In this document: positions 47,711 through 54,961 of the stretch, piece by piece | Position numbering within the stretch: the first letter of the stretch is position 1 | How the letters are laid out: each line of letters begins with the position of its first letter | NCBI RefSeq assembly: GCF_001665535.1 | Contig: NZ_LZSQ01000015.1 | Coordinates: 1 to 64,000 of the forward strand | Direction of reading: 5' to 3' | DNA length: 64,000 bases | Source: Mycobacterium sp. 852002-51961_SCH5331710 | Lineage (GTDB): Bacteria > Actinomycetota > Actinomycetes > Mycobacteriales > Mycobacteriaceae | The notes under the pieces: model-generated | What the model saw: only the letters and a program-made list of their open reading frames with translations | Told to the model about the DNA's origin: nothing | Databases searched by the model: none | Position numbers and translations under genes: made by a program

Positions 47711-47974
47711 ATGGCGATCTACGAGGTCTCCACCATCGCTCTGGCCGCGCTGCTGGCGGCTTTCGCGACGGCGGCGATCTACCTCGGATTGCTCAATTGG
47801 ATGGGCGTGTTCCACGTCGTGCGGTGCGCACACTGCCACCACATGACGTTCTCGTCGACCAACCGGTCGCCCGGATCCTGCGTCCACTGCCGACATCCCG
47901 CGTTGATGCATCCGATCTACGCGGCGCACCACCAGCCGCCGGTCCGGGTGGTCAACGACCGGCTGCGCTATTGA
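47711..47974 (+). CDS. Small membrane-anchored zinc-ribbon-like protein
   Basis: An AGGAGA ribosome-binding site precedes ATG 47711. The 87-residue protein has one membrane helix (about 8-30), then two CxxC pairs, CAHC (39-42) and CVHC (57-60), spaced as in zinc ribbons or rubredoxin-like knuckles. The tail is soluble. Function unknown; metal binding is likely. It lies between the unknown membrane protein gene and mutT2. Confidence 0.7.
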   Translation: MAIYEVSTIALAALLAAFATAAIYLGLLNWMGVFHVVRCAHCHHMTFSSTNRSPGSCVHCRHPALMHPIYAAHHQPPVRVVNDRLRY

Positions 47975-47990
47975 GGCCTGTTCCGCCGGG

Positions 47991-48380
47991 TTACCCGCCG
48001 AGCGCTCGCCTGAGCGCGGCCAGCCACGTGCGGTCGGCGGGCACCCACGCGAGGCCGTCGAGTTCGCCCATGGTGACCCAGCGCAGCGCCCGGTGGTCGT
48101 TGGGGTGCAGGCTTCCGCCAGTCTGGGTGACGCGATAAGCCCGCAGGATCATGGTTTCGGTGAGGGCGACGTCGTCGCCGAGTCGCGCACCGACGTCGAC
48201 AACGACACCGAGCTCCTCGTGCAGTTCGCGGGCCAGCGCGGCTTCGTCCGTCTCACCCGGGGCCACCTTGCCGCCGGGCAGTTCCCACAGCCCGGCGAGT
48301 TCGGCTGGCCGGTCGCGCTGCGCGACGAGCAGCGAAGCCTCCGAGATGAGGGCGCCGGCGACAACGATCTGGTTCGACAC
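47991..48380 (-). CDS. mutT2: Nudix pyrophosphatase MutT2
   Basis: The 129-residue Nudix protein has a complete Nudix box: GGKVAPGETDEAALARELHE followed by ELGV (about residues 36-59). The N-terminus IVVAGALI and size match M. tuberculosis MutT2 (Rv1160), which hydrolyses dCTP and 5-methyl-dCTP and can act on oxidised nucleotides. It is divergent from the pterin dehydratase-like gene, with 27 bases between starts. Confidence 0.9.
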   Translation of the reverse strand: MSNQIVVAGALISEASLLVAQRDRPAELAGLWELPGGKVAPGETDEAALARELHEELGVVVDVGARLGDDVALTETMILRAYRVTQTGGSLHPNDHRALRWVTMGELDGLAWVPADRTWLAALRRALGG

Positions 48381-48407
48381 TGCGGCTGACGGTATACGGT
48401 CGAAGCC

Positions 48408-48692
48408 ATGGCTGTGTTAACGGACGAACAAGTGGACGCCGCACTGCCCGATCTGCCCGGCTGGGAACGCGCCGACGGTGCCCTGCGGCGCTCGATCAAA
48501 TTCCCCGCCTTTCTCGACGGCATCGACGCAGTCCGCCGGGTCGGCGAGCACGCGGAGGCCAAGGATCACCATCCCGATATCGATATCCGCTGGCGGACAG
48601 TGACTTTCGCGTTGGTGACGCATTCAGAGGGCGGCATCACCGACAAGGACCTCGAGATGGCCAAGGACATCAACGGGATCGTCGACCCGTAG
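48408..48692 (+). CDS. Pterin-4-alpha-carbinolamine dehydratase-like protein
   Basis: The 94-residue protein has the PCD/DCoH fold signature, with [20 protein letters not shown] (EAKDHHP motif, about residues 48-54) and [15 protein letters not shown]. The family dehydrates 4a-hydroxytetrahydropterins; the role in mycobacteria, where pterin hydroxylases are scarce, is unclear. The gene matches the position of Rv1159A. The convergent pimE gene ends one base after its stop. Confidence 0.88.
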   Translation: MAVLTDEQVDAALPDLPGWERADGALRRSIKFPAFLDGIDAVRRVGEHAEAKDHHPDIDIRWRTVTFALVTHSEGGITDKDLEMAKDINGIVDP

Positions 48693-49886
48693 CTAGGTCG
48701 AATCGTCGGACTCCTCAACGCGGCTGGCGCCGCTTGATCGTCGCCCGACGGCCATCCACGCCAGCGTCGCCAGCGTGGCGACGATGTAGATCAACCCGGC
48801 CCAGGCCAGATACCACGGTCGCGGGATCACCCAGATCGTCGGCTGGGCGAAGCTCAGCAGCCACGGCACCCCGACCAGGGTCAGGGCGAGCCAGCCCCAA
48901 CCCAGCACTCGCGCGCCGCGCCTGTCGCGCAATGGCCCGTGCAGAAGCCAGATCATCAACGGGATCAGCCACACCCAGTGATGAGTCCACGAGATCGGCG
49001 ACAGCAGAAGGCCGAACAATTGCACCACCACGATGGCGCCCAGCCGGTCGGACGCGCCGCCGATGGCCCGCCACGCCAGGATCGCCAACACCGCCGTCAC
49101 CACGATTCCGGCCACCACAGCGGGCCCGTAACCCGCATCCTGGCCGAGGATCCGCGAGATCCCGCCGCGCCACGACTGGTTGAACGACGTCCCCATCGGA
49201 CCCACCCGGTCGGCGTCACCGAGCAGTTCGGTGAAATAGCGCCGAGTCTGGTCGCCCACCACCAGAGCCGAAACCCCCACGGTGGCAAGGAAAACCACCG
49301 CTGAGAACACCACCGCGGCCCATCGCCGGGCGCCTAGGAAGTACAGCCCGGACACCGCGGGCGTCAGCTTCAAGCCGGCCGCGACGCCGACCAGCAGACC
49401 GGACACCCACCATCGCGTGCTGTAGACCGCGTACAGGACCGCCAGCACCAGCACCACGTTGATCTGCCCGTAGTCGAAGGTGCTGCGCAACGGTTCGACC
49501 CAGATGCCGACCGCAGTCCACAGCATCGCGACCCGCCGGTCGCCGGAGCCCAGCAGCCGCTGGCTGAGACGCACCACGCCGTAGAGCGCGGCGATGATCC
49601 CGACCTGCCACAGGAACGCGACGAGGCCGAACGGCAGCAGGTGAAGCGGATAGAACACCACGGCCGCGAACGGCGGATAGGTGAACGGCAGAGGAAAGTC
49701 CGGGGTCTGGTCGGCATAGACGTAGTCGTAGAGCGCGCCGGGTTGGTCCAGCGTGGCGGCGCCACCGACATAGACGTGCAGGTCGACGAAGTTCGCGCCG
49801 TTGGGTACCAGGTAGGTCCACGCCAGTCGCGCCGCGATGCTGAGCGCCAGCAGCACGGGCGCCGCAGCGGCCAGTCGGGAGGCCAT
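48693..49886 (-). CDS. pimE: Polyprenol-phosphate-mannose alpha-mannosyltransferase PimE
   Basis: The 397-residue GT87/GT-C membrane enzyme adds a mannose to PIM4 to make PIM5 on the periplasmic side. It has about ten membrane helices. The extracytoplasmic Asp in [13 protein letters not shown] (D35) corresponds to the essential Asp58 of characterised PimE. The C-terminal tail ([17 protein letters not shown]) is encoded by a family A hairpin element, so the tail may be a recent addition. M. tuberculosis Rv1159 is the counterpart, with mutT2 and Rv1159A as neighbours. Confidence 0.92.
   Translation of the reverse strand: MASRLAAAAPVLLALSIAARLAWTYLVPNGANFVDLHVYVGGAATLDQPGALYDYVYADQTPDFPLPFTYPPFAAVVFYPLHLLPFGLVAFLWQVGIIAALYGVVRLSQRLLGSGDRRVAMLWTAVGIWVEPLRSTFDYGQINVVLVLAVLYAVYSTRWWVSGLLVGVAAGLKLTPAVSGLYFLGARRWAAVVFSAVVFLATVGVSALVVGDQTRRYFTELLGDADRVGPMGTSFNQSWRGGISRILGQDAGYGPAVVAGIVVTAVLAILAWRAIGGASDRLGAIVVVQLFGLLLSPISWTHHWVWLIPLMIWLLHGPLRDRRGARVLGWGWLALTLVGVPWLLSFAQPTIWVIPRPWYLAWAGLIYIVATLATLAWMAVGRRSSGASRVEESDDST
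48704..48750 (-). repeat. Hairpin element, family A (copy 4), inside the pimE coding sequence
   Basis: On the minus strand, CGTCGG (48750-48745) and CCGACG (48709-48704) form the outer stem around the core CGACGATCAAGCGGC and GCCGCGTTGAGGAGT. It encodes the PimE C-terminal residues [15 protein letters not shown]. The stem differs in sequence from the other three copies but still pairs. Confidence 0.75.
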
Positions 49887-49967
49887 CCGCGACGGTGACG
49901 GGTCGGCGCTTGTCGAGGTGTCTATTCGCCCGACTCTATCGGCCGGTCACCGAAACCCCTCGCTTGC

Positions 49968-50016
49968 GTAACGGTTGAGTCACTGCCACACGTGTCACTT
50001 GAGTCACACCAGTAAC
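49968..50016 (+). promoter_or_regulatory. Array of GTMAC direct repeats, possible MtrA site
   Basis: GTAAC occurs at 49968 and 50012, and GTCAC at 49979, 49994 and 50003; an exact TTGAGTCAC repeat is at 49975-49983 and 49999-50007 and ACACGTGT at 49988-49995. Direct repeats of GTAAC/GTCAC resemble reported MtrA boxes. The array is upstream of the Ala/Pro-rich secreted protein at 50064. Confidence 0.4.
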
Positions 50017-50063
50017 TCCGTAGCTTCGGGCGAAGGCGTGCCACACAACCGATTGGGAGAACC

Positions 50064-50633
50064 ATGCACAGCACCGGAAAACTGTTCGCGACCACCATGA
50101 TCGCCGCTGCGGGGGCGGTCTCGGCCGCGCTGGCGCTGAGCGCCACCGCGTCCGCGCAACCCGCGGCGCCGGCACCCGCACCCACCGTGCCGGGCCTGCC
50201 GCTGATCCAGCAGTTGGCGTCGAACCCGGCCGCCGCGACGCAACTCATGCAGGGCGTCACCTCCCTGCTGAACACCGCTTCGACTCCGGCCGCCCCGGCC
50301 GCGACTCCACCGTCGGCAACGGCGTCGGTCACCCTGCCGCAGCCGCCGGCCTCGCTGCCCGGTATGCCCGCGGCGCCGGCGGCACCCGCAGCGGCCTCGA
50401 CCGCGCCGGCCAACCCGGCCAGCCTGCTGTCCAACCTGCCGACGGGCCTGGCTTCGCTGCTCCCCGAGGGCACGCCGTTAACCGGTCTGCTGCCCGCGGC
50501 CGCGCAGGCGGCTACGCCGTCGGTCGCCGCACCCGCGGCCGCTGCGGCCGCCCCGGCTGCCGCTGCGCCCGCCGCCGCCCCGGCAGGCGCCGGCATGGCG
50601 CCGCTGCTGATGCCGCTGTCGGCTCTTCCGTGA
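50064..50633 (+). CDS. Ala/Pro-rich secreted protein (Rv1158c-like)
   Basis: The 189-residue protein has a Sec signal (KLFATTMIAAAGAVSAALAL, cleaved near ASA) and a mature part consisting of Ala and Pro runs (AAPAPAPTVPGLPLIQQLAS, PAAAAAAPAAAAPAAAPAG). A GGGAG ribosome-binding sequence precedes ATG 50064. Such proteins are often cell-wall associated and O-mannosylated. Its function is unknown. It overlaps the frame of the next gene only through an unlikely early start. Confidence 0.75.
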   Translation: MHSTGKLFATTMIAAAGAVSAALALSATASAQPAAPAPAPTVPGLPLIQQLASNPAAATQLMQGVTSLLNTASTPAAPAATPPSATASVTLPQPPASLPGMPAAPAAPAAASTAPANPASLLSNLPTGLASLLPEGTPLTGLLPAAAQAATPSVAAPAAAAAAPAAAAPAAAPAGAGMAPLLMPLSALP

Positions 50634-50695
50634 TGACGGCGGCGACGCCGAACGACCAACTGGCAGACACGACCACTACAACCCCTGAGGGAGCC

Positions 50696-51697
50696 ATGTC
50701 AGCTCGAAGGATGTTCGCCACCGTCGCCGTCGCGATCGGTTCATCGGCCACGCTGCTTGTCGGCGGCGTGGCCGGTGTGGCCGGCGCCGAACCCGCGCCC
50801 CCGCCAGCGATCCCGGGACTGCAGGCGCCCGGCCTGTCGGCGGTTCAGGGCATCAGCCCGGCTATCCAGCAGGCCGCCGCCGATCCGACGAACGCCGCGT
50901 CGACGCTGATGGCCGCGGCCGCGGTGTTCGCCGGTGACGCGGTCGTCCCCGCCGACTCGCGAAATGTCGCGTCGGCGGTCAACCAGTTCGTCGCCCACAA
51001 TCCGGCACCCGGCGCCGTGCCCGGCCAGGAAGCACACCTGCCGCCGGGCATCGATCCGGCGCACGCCGTCGGGCCGGTGCAGGACGCGGTGCCGGAGGCG
51101 GCCGCCGCACCCGCACCCGCGGCGGCTCCTGCCGCGGCGCCCGCGCCCGAGGTCGCGCCCGTCGCGGCTGCGGCGGCGCCGGCGCCCGAGGCCGCCCCTG
51201 CCCCTGCGCCTGCTCCGGAGGTTGCGCCCGCACCGGCACCCGCGCCGGCGCCTGAGGCCGCCGCACCCGGTCCGGCCTTCGGCCCGGAAGCCCCGCCCAC
51301 GCAGGACTTCATGTATCCGTCGATCAGCAACGGCTGCCTGGCCGACGGCGGAAACGTCCTCGCCACGGCGATCTCGGTCGCCGGGCCGGCCAAGATCCCG
51401 ACGCCGGGCCCCGGCCCCGGTCAGACCGCTTATGTGTTCACCGCGGTCGGCACGCCGGGTCCCGCAGCCGAGCAGAAGCTGCCGCTCAACGTCACGTGGG
51501 TCAACCTGACCACCGGTAAGTCGGGCAGCGCGACGCTCAAGCCGCGGCCGGATATCAACCCCGAGGGGCCGACCACGCTGACCGCGATCGTCGACACCGG
51601 CTCAGGCAGCATCCTCTCGACGATCTTCGGGCAGGTGACGACCACCGAACGGCAGTGCCAGTTCATGCCGACGATCGGCTCGACGGTCGTCCCGTAA
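50696..51697 (+). CDS. Ala/Pro-rich secreted protein with C-terminal domain (Rv1157c-like)
   Basis: From ATG 50696 (GAGGGAG ribosome-binding sequence) the protein has 333 residues: a Sec signal (MFATVAVAIGSSATLLVGG), a helical part, a long Ala-Pro repeat (about residues 140-200, in units like PAPAPEVAPAPAP) and a compact C-terminal domain of about 130 residues with cysteines in SNGCLADGG and ERQCQFMP. The repeat could span the cell wall. The gene matches the M. tuberculosis Rv1157c position. Function unknown. Confidence 0.78.
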   Translation: MSARRMFATVAVAIGSSATLLVGGVAGVAGAEPAPPPAIPGLQAPGLSAVQGISPAIQQAAADPTNAASTLMAAAAVFAGDAVVPADSRNVASAVNQFVAHNPAPGAVPGQEAHLPPGIDPAHAVGPVQDAVPEAAAAPAPAAAPAAAPAPEVAPVAAAAAPAPEAAPAPAPAPEVAPAPAPAPAPEAAAPGPAFGPEAPPTQDFMYPSISNGCLADGGNVLATAISVAGPAKIPTPGPGPGQTAYVFTAVGTPGPAAEQKLPLNVTWVNLTTGKSGSATLKPRPDINPEGPTTLTAIVDTGSGSILSTIFGQVTTTERQCQFMPTIGSTVVP

Positions 51698-51724
51698 CCG
51701 GTCGACAAACCCCGCCGAGCGGGA

Positions 51725-51871
51725 TCAGTAAGCCATGAAGAGGATCGCGTCCCGGTCGTAGTCGCGGCCGGGATGCGCCTCGGAGAGGTGCGCCTGGGCC
51801 TTCTCGACCAGATCGTCCTCATCCTTACCGACGATCGCTTCGCCACACGGGCAGTTGAGGTGCGTCTTCAT
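51725..51871 (-). CDS. DUF1059-family small protein
   Basis: The 48-residue protein starts at ATG 51871 with an AAGGTGGGGAG ribosome-binding sequence. It has the DUF1059 pattern: CPCGEAIVGKDEDDLVEKAQ followed by HLSEAHP and a hydrophobic end (AILFMAY). The two cysteines and two histidines could bind a metal ion. The function of the family is unknown. It is convergent with the secreted protein gene and divergent from the nitroreductase gene. Confidence 0.75.
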   Translation of the reverse strand: MKTHLNCPCGEAIVGKDEDDLVEKAQAHLSEAHPGRDYDRDAILFMAY

Positions 51872-51892
51872 CTCCCCACCTTCGCATAAGTC

Positions 51893-52588
51893 GTGACCGA
51901 CAAGGCCCAAGATATAGCCATGGACCTCTACGACGTCATGCGCACGACGGCCGCGGTGCGCGAGTACACCGGCGATCCGTTATCCGACGACGTCCTCGAA
52001 CGCATCCTCGACAACGCCCGCTTCGCACCCAGCGGAGGCAACCGTCAGGGCAACAGGGTGATCGTGGTCCGCGATCCGGCGACGCGCGAGGCGTTGATCG
52101 AATGCGGGATTCCCGGCGCCAAGCGCTACATCGCACAGCTGCGCAACGGGGAGAGCCCGTGGAATCCGTTGCAGCCCTGCCAAGTTGACGAGCAGACCAT
52201 TGCTGCCGTGAATGTGCCGAACCAGTCGCCGCTGCGCACTGCGGAGGTGGTGCTCGTGGTCTGCGTCGACCTCGGCGTGGTGGCCGCGTTCGACCAGCAC
52301 CTCGATCGCGTCGGCCTGATCGCGGGCGCCTCGGTCTACCCGTTCGTGTGGAACATCCTGCTGGCCGCCCGCAACGAGGGCTTCGGCGGCGTCCTCACCA
52401 CCGCGGCGGTGGCCGAGGAGCCCCGGGTGCGCGAGTTGCTCGGGATCCCCGACAACTACGCCGTCGCCGCGCTCCTGCCGCTCGGAAAGCCGGTCCGGCA
52501 GCTGACCAAGTTGACCCGCAGACCGGTCTCCGAGATCGCCACCCGGGAGCGCTTCGACGGCGATGCGCTCACAAGCCGCGAGCGGTGA
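51893..52588 (+). CDS. Nitroreductase-family flavoprotein
   Basis: The protein has 231 residues from GTG 51893; ATG 51920 is an alternative (CATAAG at 51885-51890 suggests transcription starts near here). FMN-binding nitroreductase signatures are MRTTAAVREYTGDPLSDDVL, ARFAPSGGNRQ (phosphate-binding), and the C-terminal LPLGKPVRQL. Substrates may be nitro compounds or unsaturated carbonyls. Its 3' end overlaps the inactivated hydrolase gene by 20 bases. Confidence 0.82.
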   Translation: MTDKAQDIAMDLYDVMRTTAAVREYTGDPLSDDVLERILDNARFAPSGGNRQGNRVIVVRDPATREALIECGIPGAKRYIAQLRNGESPWNPLQPCQVDEQTIAAVNVPNQSPLRTAEVVLVVCVDLGVVAAFDQHLDRVGLIAGASVYPFVWNILLAARNEGFGGVLTTAAVAEEPRVRELLGIPDNYAVAALLPLGKPVRQLTKLTRRPVSEIATRERFDGDALTSRER

Positions 52589-53384
52589 GCCACGCGTCGA
52601 TGTGGCCTGCCACCTCGGTCCAACCCGGCTCGAGCATCATGTTGTGCCCCATGTCCGGGAAGACCTCGGCCTGCCCGCCATACGCCGTTGCGGTCGCGTC
52701 GATCTCCTCGCGGGTGATCGCGCCGTCGAGTCCCGCGCCGAGAACGAGCACGGGTGCCGTCACGCTCTCGGGGCTGGCGATCGGCCGGAAGGTGTCGAAG
52801 CCCACCCGCAGACTCTCGTTGCCCACCAGCGCCGCGTAGCGGGCCACGTCCGCCTCGGTGGTGTTCTGTGAATAGAACAATGCGCGAGCGATGTTCGGCG
52901 TGTTGAGACCGTAGGCGCCGTCGCCGGTGATCATGTTTCTGACCATCAGCCACGGATGGCGCCGCATCAGGCGCTGCGCGAAGTCCCGGCTGCCGTGGAC
53001 GGAGGCGGACGCGATCAGCACAGCGGCCGGTGCGTCGTTGCGCTCCAAATACTTCTGCACGATGAACCCGCCCATCGAGTGGCCGATGAGAACCGGCGCA
53101 GCGGGCAATTGCGCGATGACGCTTCCGACATCGTCGACGTAATCGGCCAGCGAACAGAACCTGAATCTCTTCGGCATGGCACTGCCGCCGTGCCCGCGCA
53201 GGCTCAGCGCCACTGCGCGATAACCGTTCTCGGCGAAGTACTCCAGGAAGTTCTCCCAGCACCATGCGGCATGTCAGGCGCCGTGGATGAAGAGCAGCGG
53301 CGCCGGATGCCGAGACGTGGTCGTGCCTTCGTCGAGCACTTCCAAGTCAATCCCTCGGACCGGGTCCAGGACTTCGTCAGCCAT
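52569..53384 (-). pseudogene. Alpha/beta hydrolase gene interrupted by an in-frame TGA
   Basis: From ATG 53384 the frame encodes a standard hydrolase up to PLLFIHGA, then has TGA (53276-53274, codon 37), and continues without shift as HAAWCWENFLEYFAENGYRA, then GHSMGGFIVQKYL (nucleophile Ser) and GHNMMLEPGW (catalytic His). The family usually reads HGAWHAAW, so the TGA replaces TGG. All catalytic elements remain, which indicates a recent mutation or a sequencing error. A downstream restart near 53213 would lack the oxyanion strand. Confidence 0.8.
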
Positions 53385-53526
53385 GCCGAGAAGTGTGCGC
53401 CGCTTGGGCGCCTGCACCATGCGTAATGCGCTACTTCATCTCTCGGATGTCGACGTCCGGTAACGGTTCGGCGCAAACATCACGGCAGCTGTTTCGAGGC
53501 GACCGAATTCGTGAGACCTTGGGGAC

Positions 53527-53916
53527 GTGACCTGCACGCTGGGCTACGCCACAGCAAGCGCCGCCGAGCAGGGCCTCGAGGGTCAGCTCGCGGCGCTCAA
53601 CGCTGCAGGAGTCGACCCCCGGCGGGTGTTCACCGACCGGCTCTCCGACTCCGCCGACCGCATCGGCGCGGGCCTGCACGCGATGCTGAGCTACGCCCGC
53701 TCGGGCGACACCATCGTCGTCGTCGCGCTCGACCGGCTCGGCCGCACCGGCGCCGACGTCATCCGCACCGTCGCCGAACTCTGTGACCGCGGCCTGCGGC
53801 TGCGCACGCTCAAGGAGGGCATCGACACCGGGACCTCCACCGGCCACGTCGTCGCCGGTGTCATCAAGACGCTGGCGCGCCTGGACGCCGAGGACTCCGC
53901 GGTCGCCAACTCCTAG
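53527..53916 (+). CDS. Stand-alone serine recombinase catalytic-domain protein
   Basis: The 129-residue protein starts at GTG 53527 (GGGGAC upstream). It resembles the resolvase/invertase N-terminal domain: GYATASAAEQGLEGQLAAL (nucleophile Ser in the expected position), DTIVVVALDRLGRTGADVI (with the conserved DRLGR), LRTLKEGIDTGTSTG. No DNA-binding HTH follows, and the usual RVST motif is changed to ATAS. It may be a remnant of a mobile element or a co-opted regulatory protein. No repeats mark an element around it. Confidence 0.65.
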   Translation: MTCTLGYATASAAEQGLEGQLAALNAAGVDPRRVFTDRLSDSADRIGAGLHAMLSYARSGDTIVVVALDRLGRTGADVIRTVAELCDRGLRLRTLKEGIDTGTSTGHVVAGVIKTLARLDAEDSAVANS

Positions 53917-53921
53917 CCCGC

Positions 53922-54500
53922 TCAGGCCTTGGCGGCCTTCGCGGCCGCCTTCGCCTGCTTCTTGTACGACCGCACCTTCTCCAACGAACCCGCGTCGACC
54001 ACGTCGGCCACCGACAGGAACGACCCGGCCTTGCCGTAGTCGCCGGCCGCCTTTCGCCAGCCCTGCGGCGTCACGCCGTACTGCTTGCCGAGTAGCGCCA
54101 GAAAGATCTTCGCCTTCTGCTCACCGAACCCGGGAAGCGCCCTGAGGCGACGAAGCACCTCGGCGCCGTCAGGGTCGTCGGCGGTCCACAACGCGGCCGC
54201 ATCACCGTCGTAGCGATCGACGAGCAACTGCGCCAGTGCCTGAACACGTTTGGCCATCGAGCCCGGGAAGCGGTGTATGGCAGGCGTTTTCGAGCACAAC
54301 GCGGCAAACTTCTCGGGGTCGTAGTCGGCGATCTCGCGGACGTCGAAACCACCGAGACGGTCGGCGATCTTCTTCGGTCCTGCGAACGCCGCCTCCATCG
54401 GGTACTGCTGATCGAGCAGCATCCCGACCAACAGCGCGAACGGGTTGGACTCCAGCAGCTCGTCGGCCGCCGGATCTTGAACTAGCTGCAGTTTCGCCAC
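53922..54500 (-). CDS. HhH-GPD-type base-excision repair protein (Rv1156-like)
   Basis: This 192-residue protein has LLVGMLLDQQYPMEAAFAGP and the helix-hairpin-helix segment LRALPGFGEQKAKIFLALLG (about residues 120-139), matching an actinobacterial HhH-GPD family. It lacks the iron-sulfur cysteines of EndoIII. The catalytic Asp of that superfamily is not obvious, so its glycosylase activity is uncertain. The Lys/Ala-rich tail (YKKQAKAAAKAAKA) may aid DNA binding. Confidence 0.8.
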   Translation of the reverse strand: MAKLQLVQDPAADELLESNPFALLVGMLLDQQYPMEAAFAGPKKIADRLGGFDVREIADYDPEKFAALCSKTPAIHRFPGSMAKRVQALAQLLVDRYDGDAAALWTADDPDGAEVLRRLRALPGFGEQKAKIFLALLGKQYGVTPQGWRKAAGDYGKAGSFLSVADVVDAGSLEKVRSYKKQAKAAAKAAKA

Positions 54501-54610
54501 AGGGCCAGTCTAAATCCGACGTGTTGGCTTACAGTTGCCTGGCAATCAGCTGAGTATGACGCGCGTCTCACGGCTGCGCACGCACGACTACACCAGATGA
54601 GGAGTCGCCC

Positions 54611-54961
54611 GTGCCCGAAATCCACCGATCGTCCTTGGACACTCCGATCAGTGGCGAGGAATATCGCGCCGTGCAGGCCAGTCCTGAATTCCAGGAGCTA
54701 CGGAGCAGGTTGCGGCGCTTCGTCTTTCCGATGAGCACGCTGTTTCTCGTCTGGTATTCGGCGTACGTGGTCCTGGGCGCCTTCGCCCACGAATTCATGG
54801 CGACCAAGGTGTGGGGCGACATCAACGTCGGCCTGCTGATCGGCATCGGGCAGTTCGTCTCCACCTTCGTCATCACCGGGATTTACGTGCGCTTCGCCAA
54901 CCGGGAGCTGGACCCGCGGGCCGAGGCCATCCGCACCAAGCTGGAGGGTGGCGCCGCATGA
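54611..54961 (+). CDS. DUF485 membrane protein, partner of the acetate symporter
   Basis: The 116-residue protein has two membrane helices (about 38-62 and 72-94) and the DUF485 region FPMSTLFLVWYSAYVVLGAF. The family is regularly encoded just upstream of acetate symporters (YjcH-like). Its stop overlaps the symporter ATG by 4 bases. Start GTG 54611. Confidence 0.85.
   Translation: MPEIHRSSLDTPISGEEYRAVQASPEFQELRSRLRRFVFPMSTLFLVWYSAYVVLGAFAHEFMATKVWGDINVGLLIGIGQFVSTFVITGIYVRFANRELDPRAEAIRTKLEGGAA

Noticed and set aside
49887..50063. Additional gene in the pimE/secreted-protein gap
   Set aside because: Only short frames without ribosome-binding sites occur; the gap is better explained by the repeat-rich promoter.
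53274..53276. Selenocysteine reading of the hydrolase TGA
   Set aside because: The family has Trp at this place, no selenocysteine insertion element is apparent and nothing in the window supports that system.
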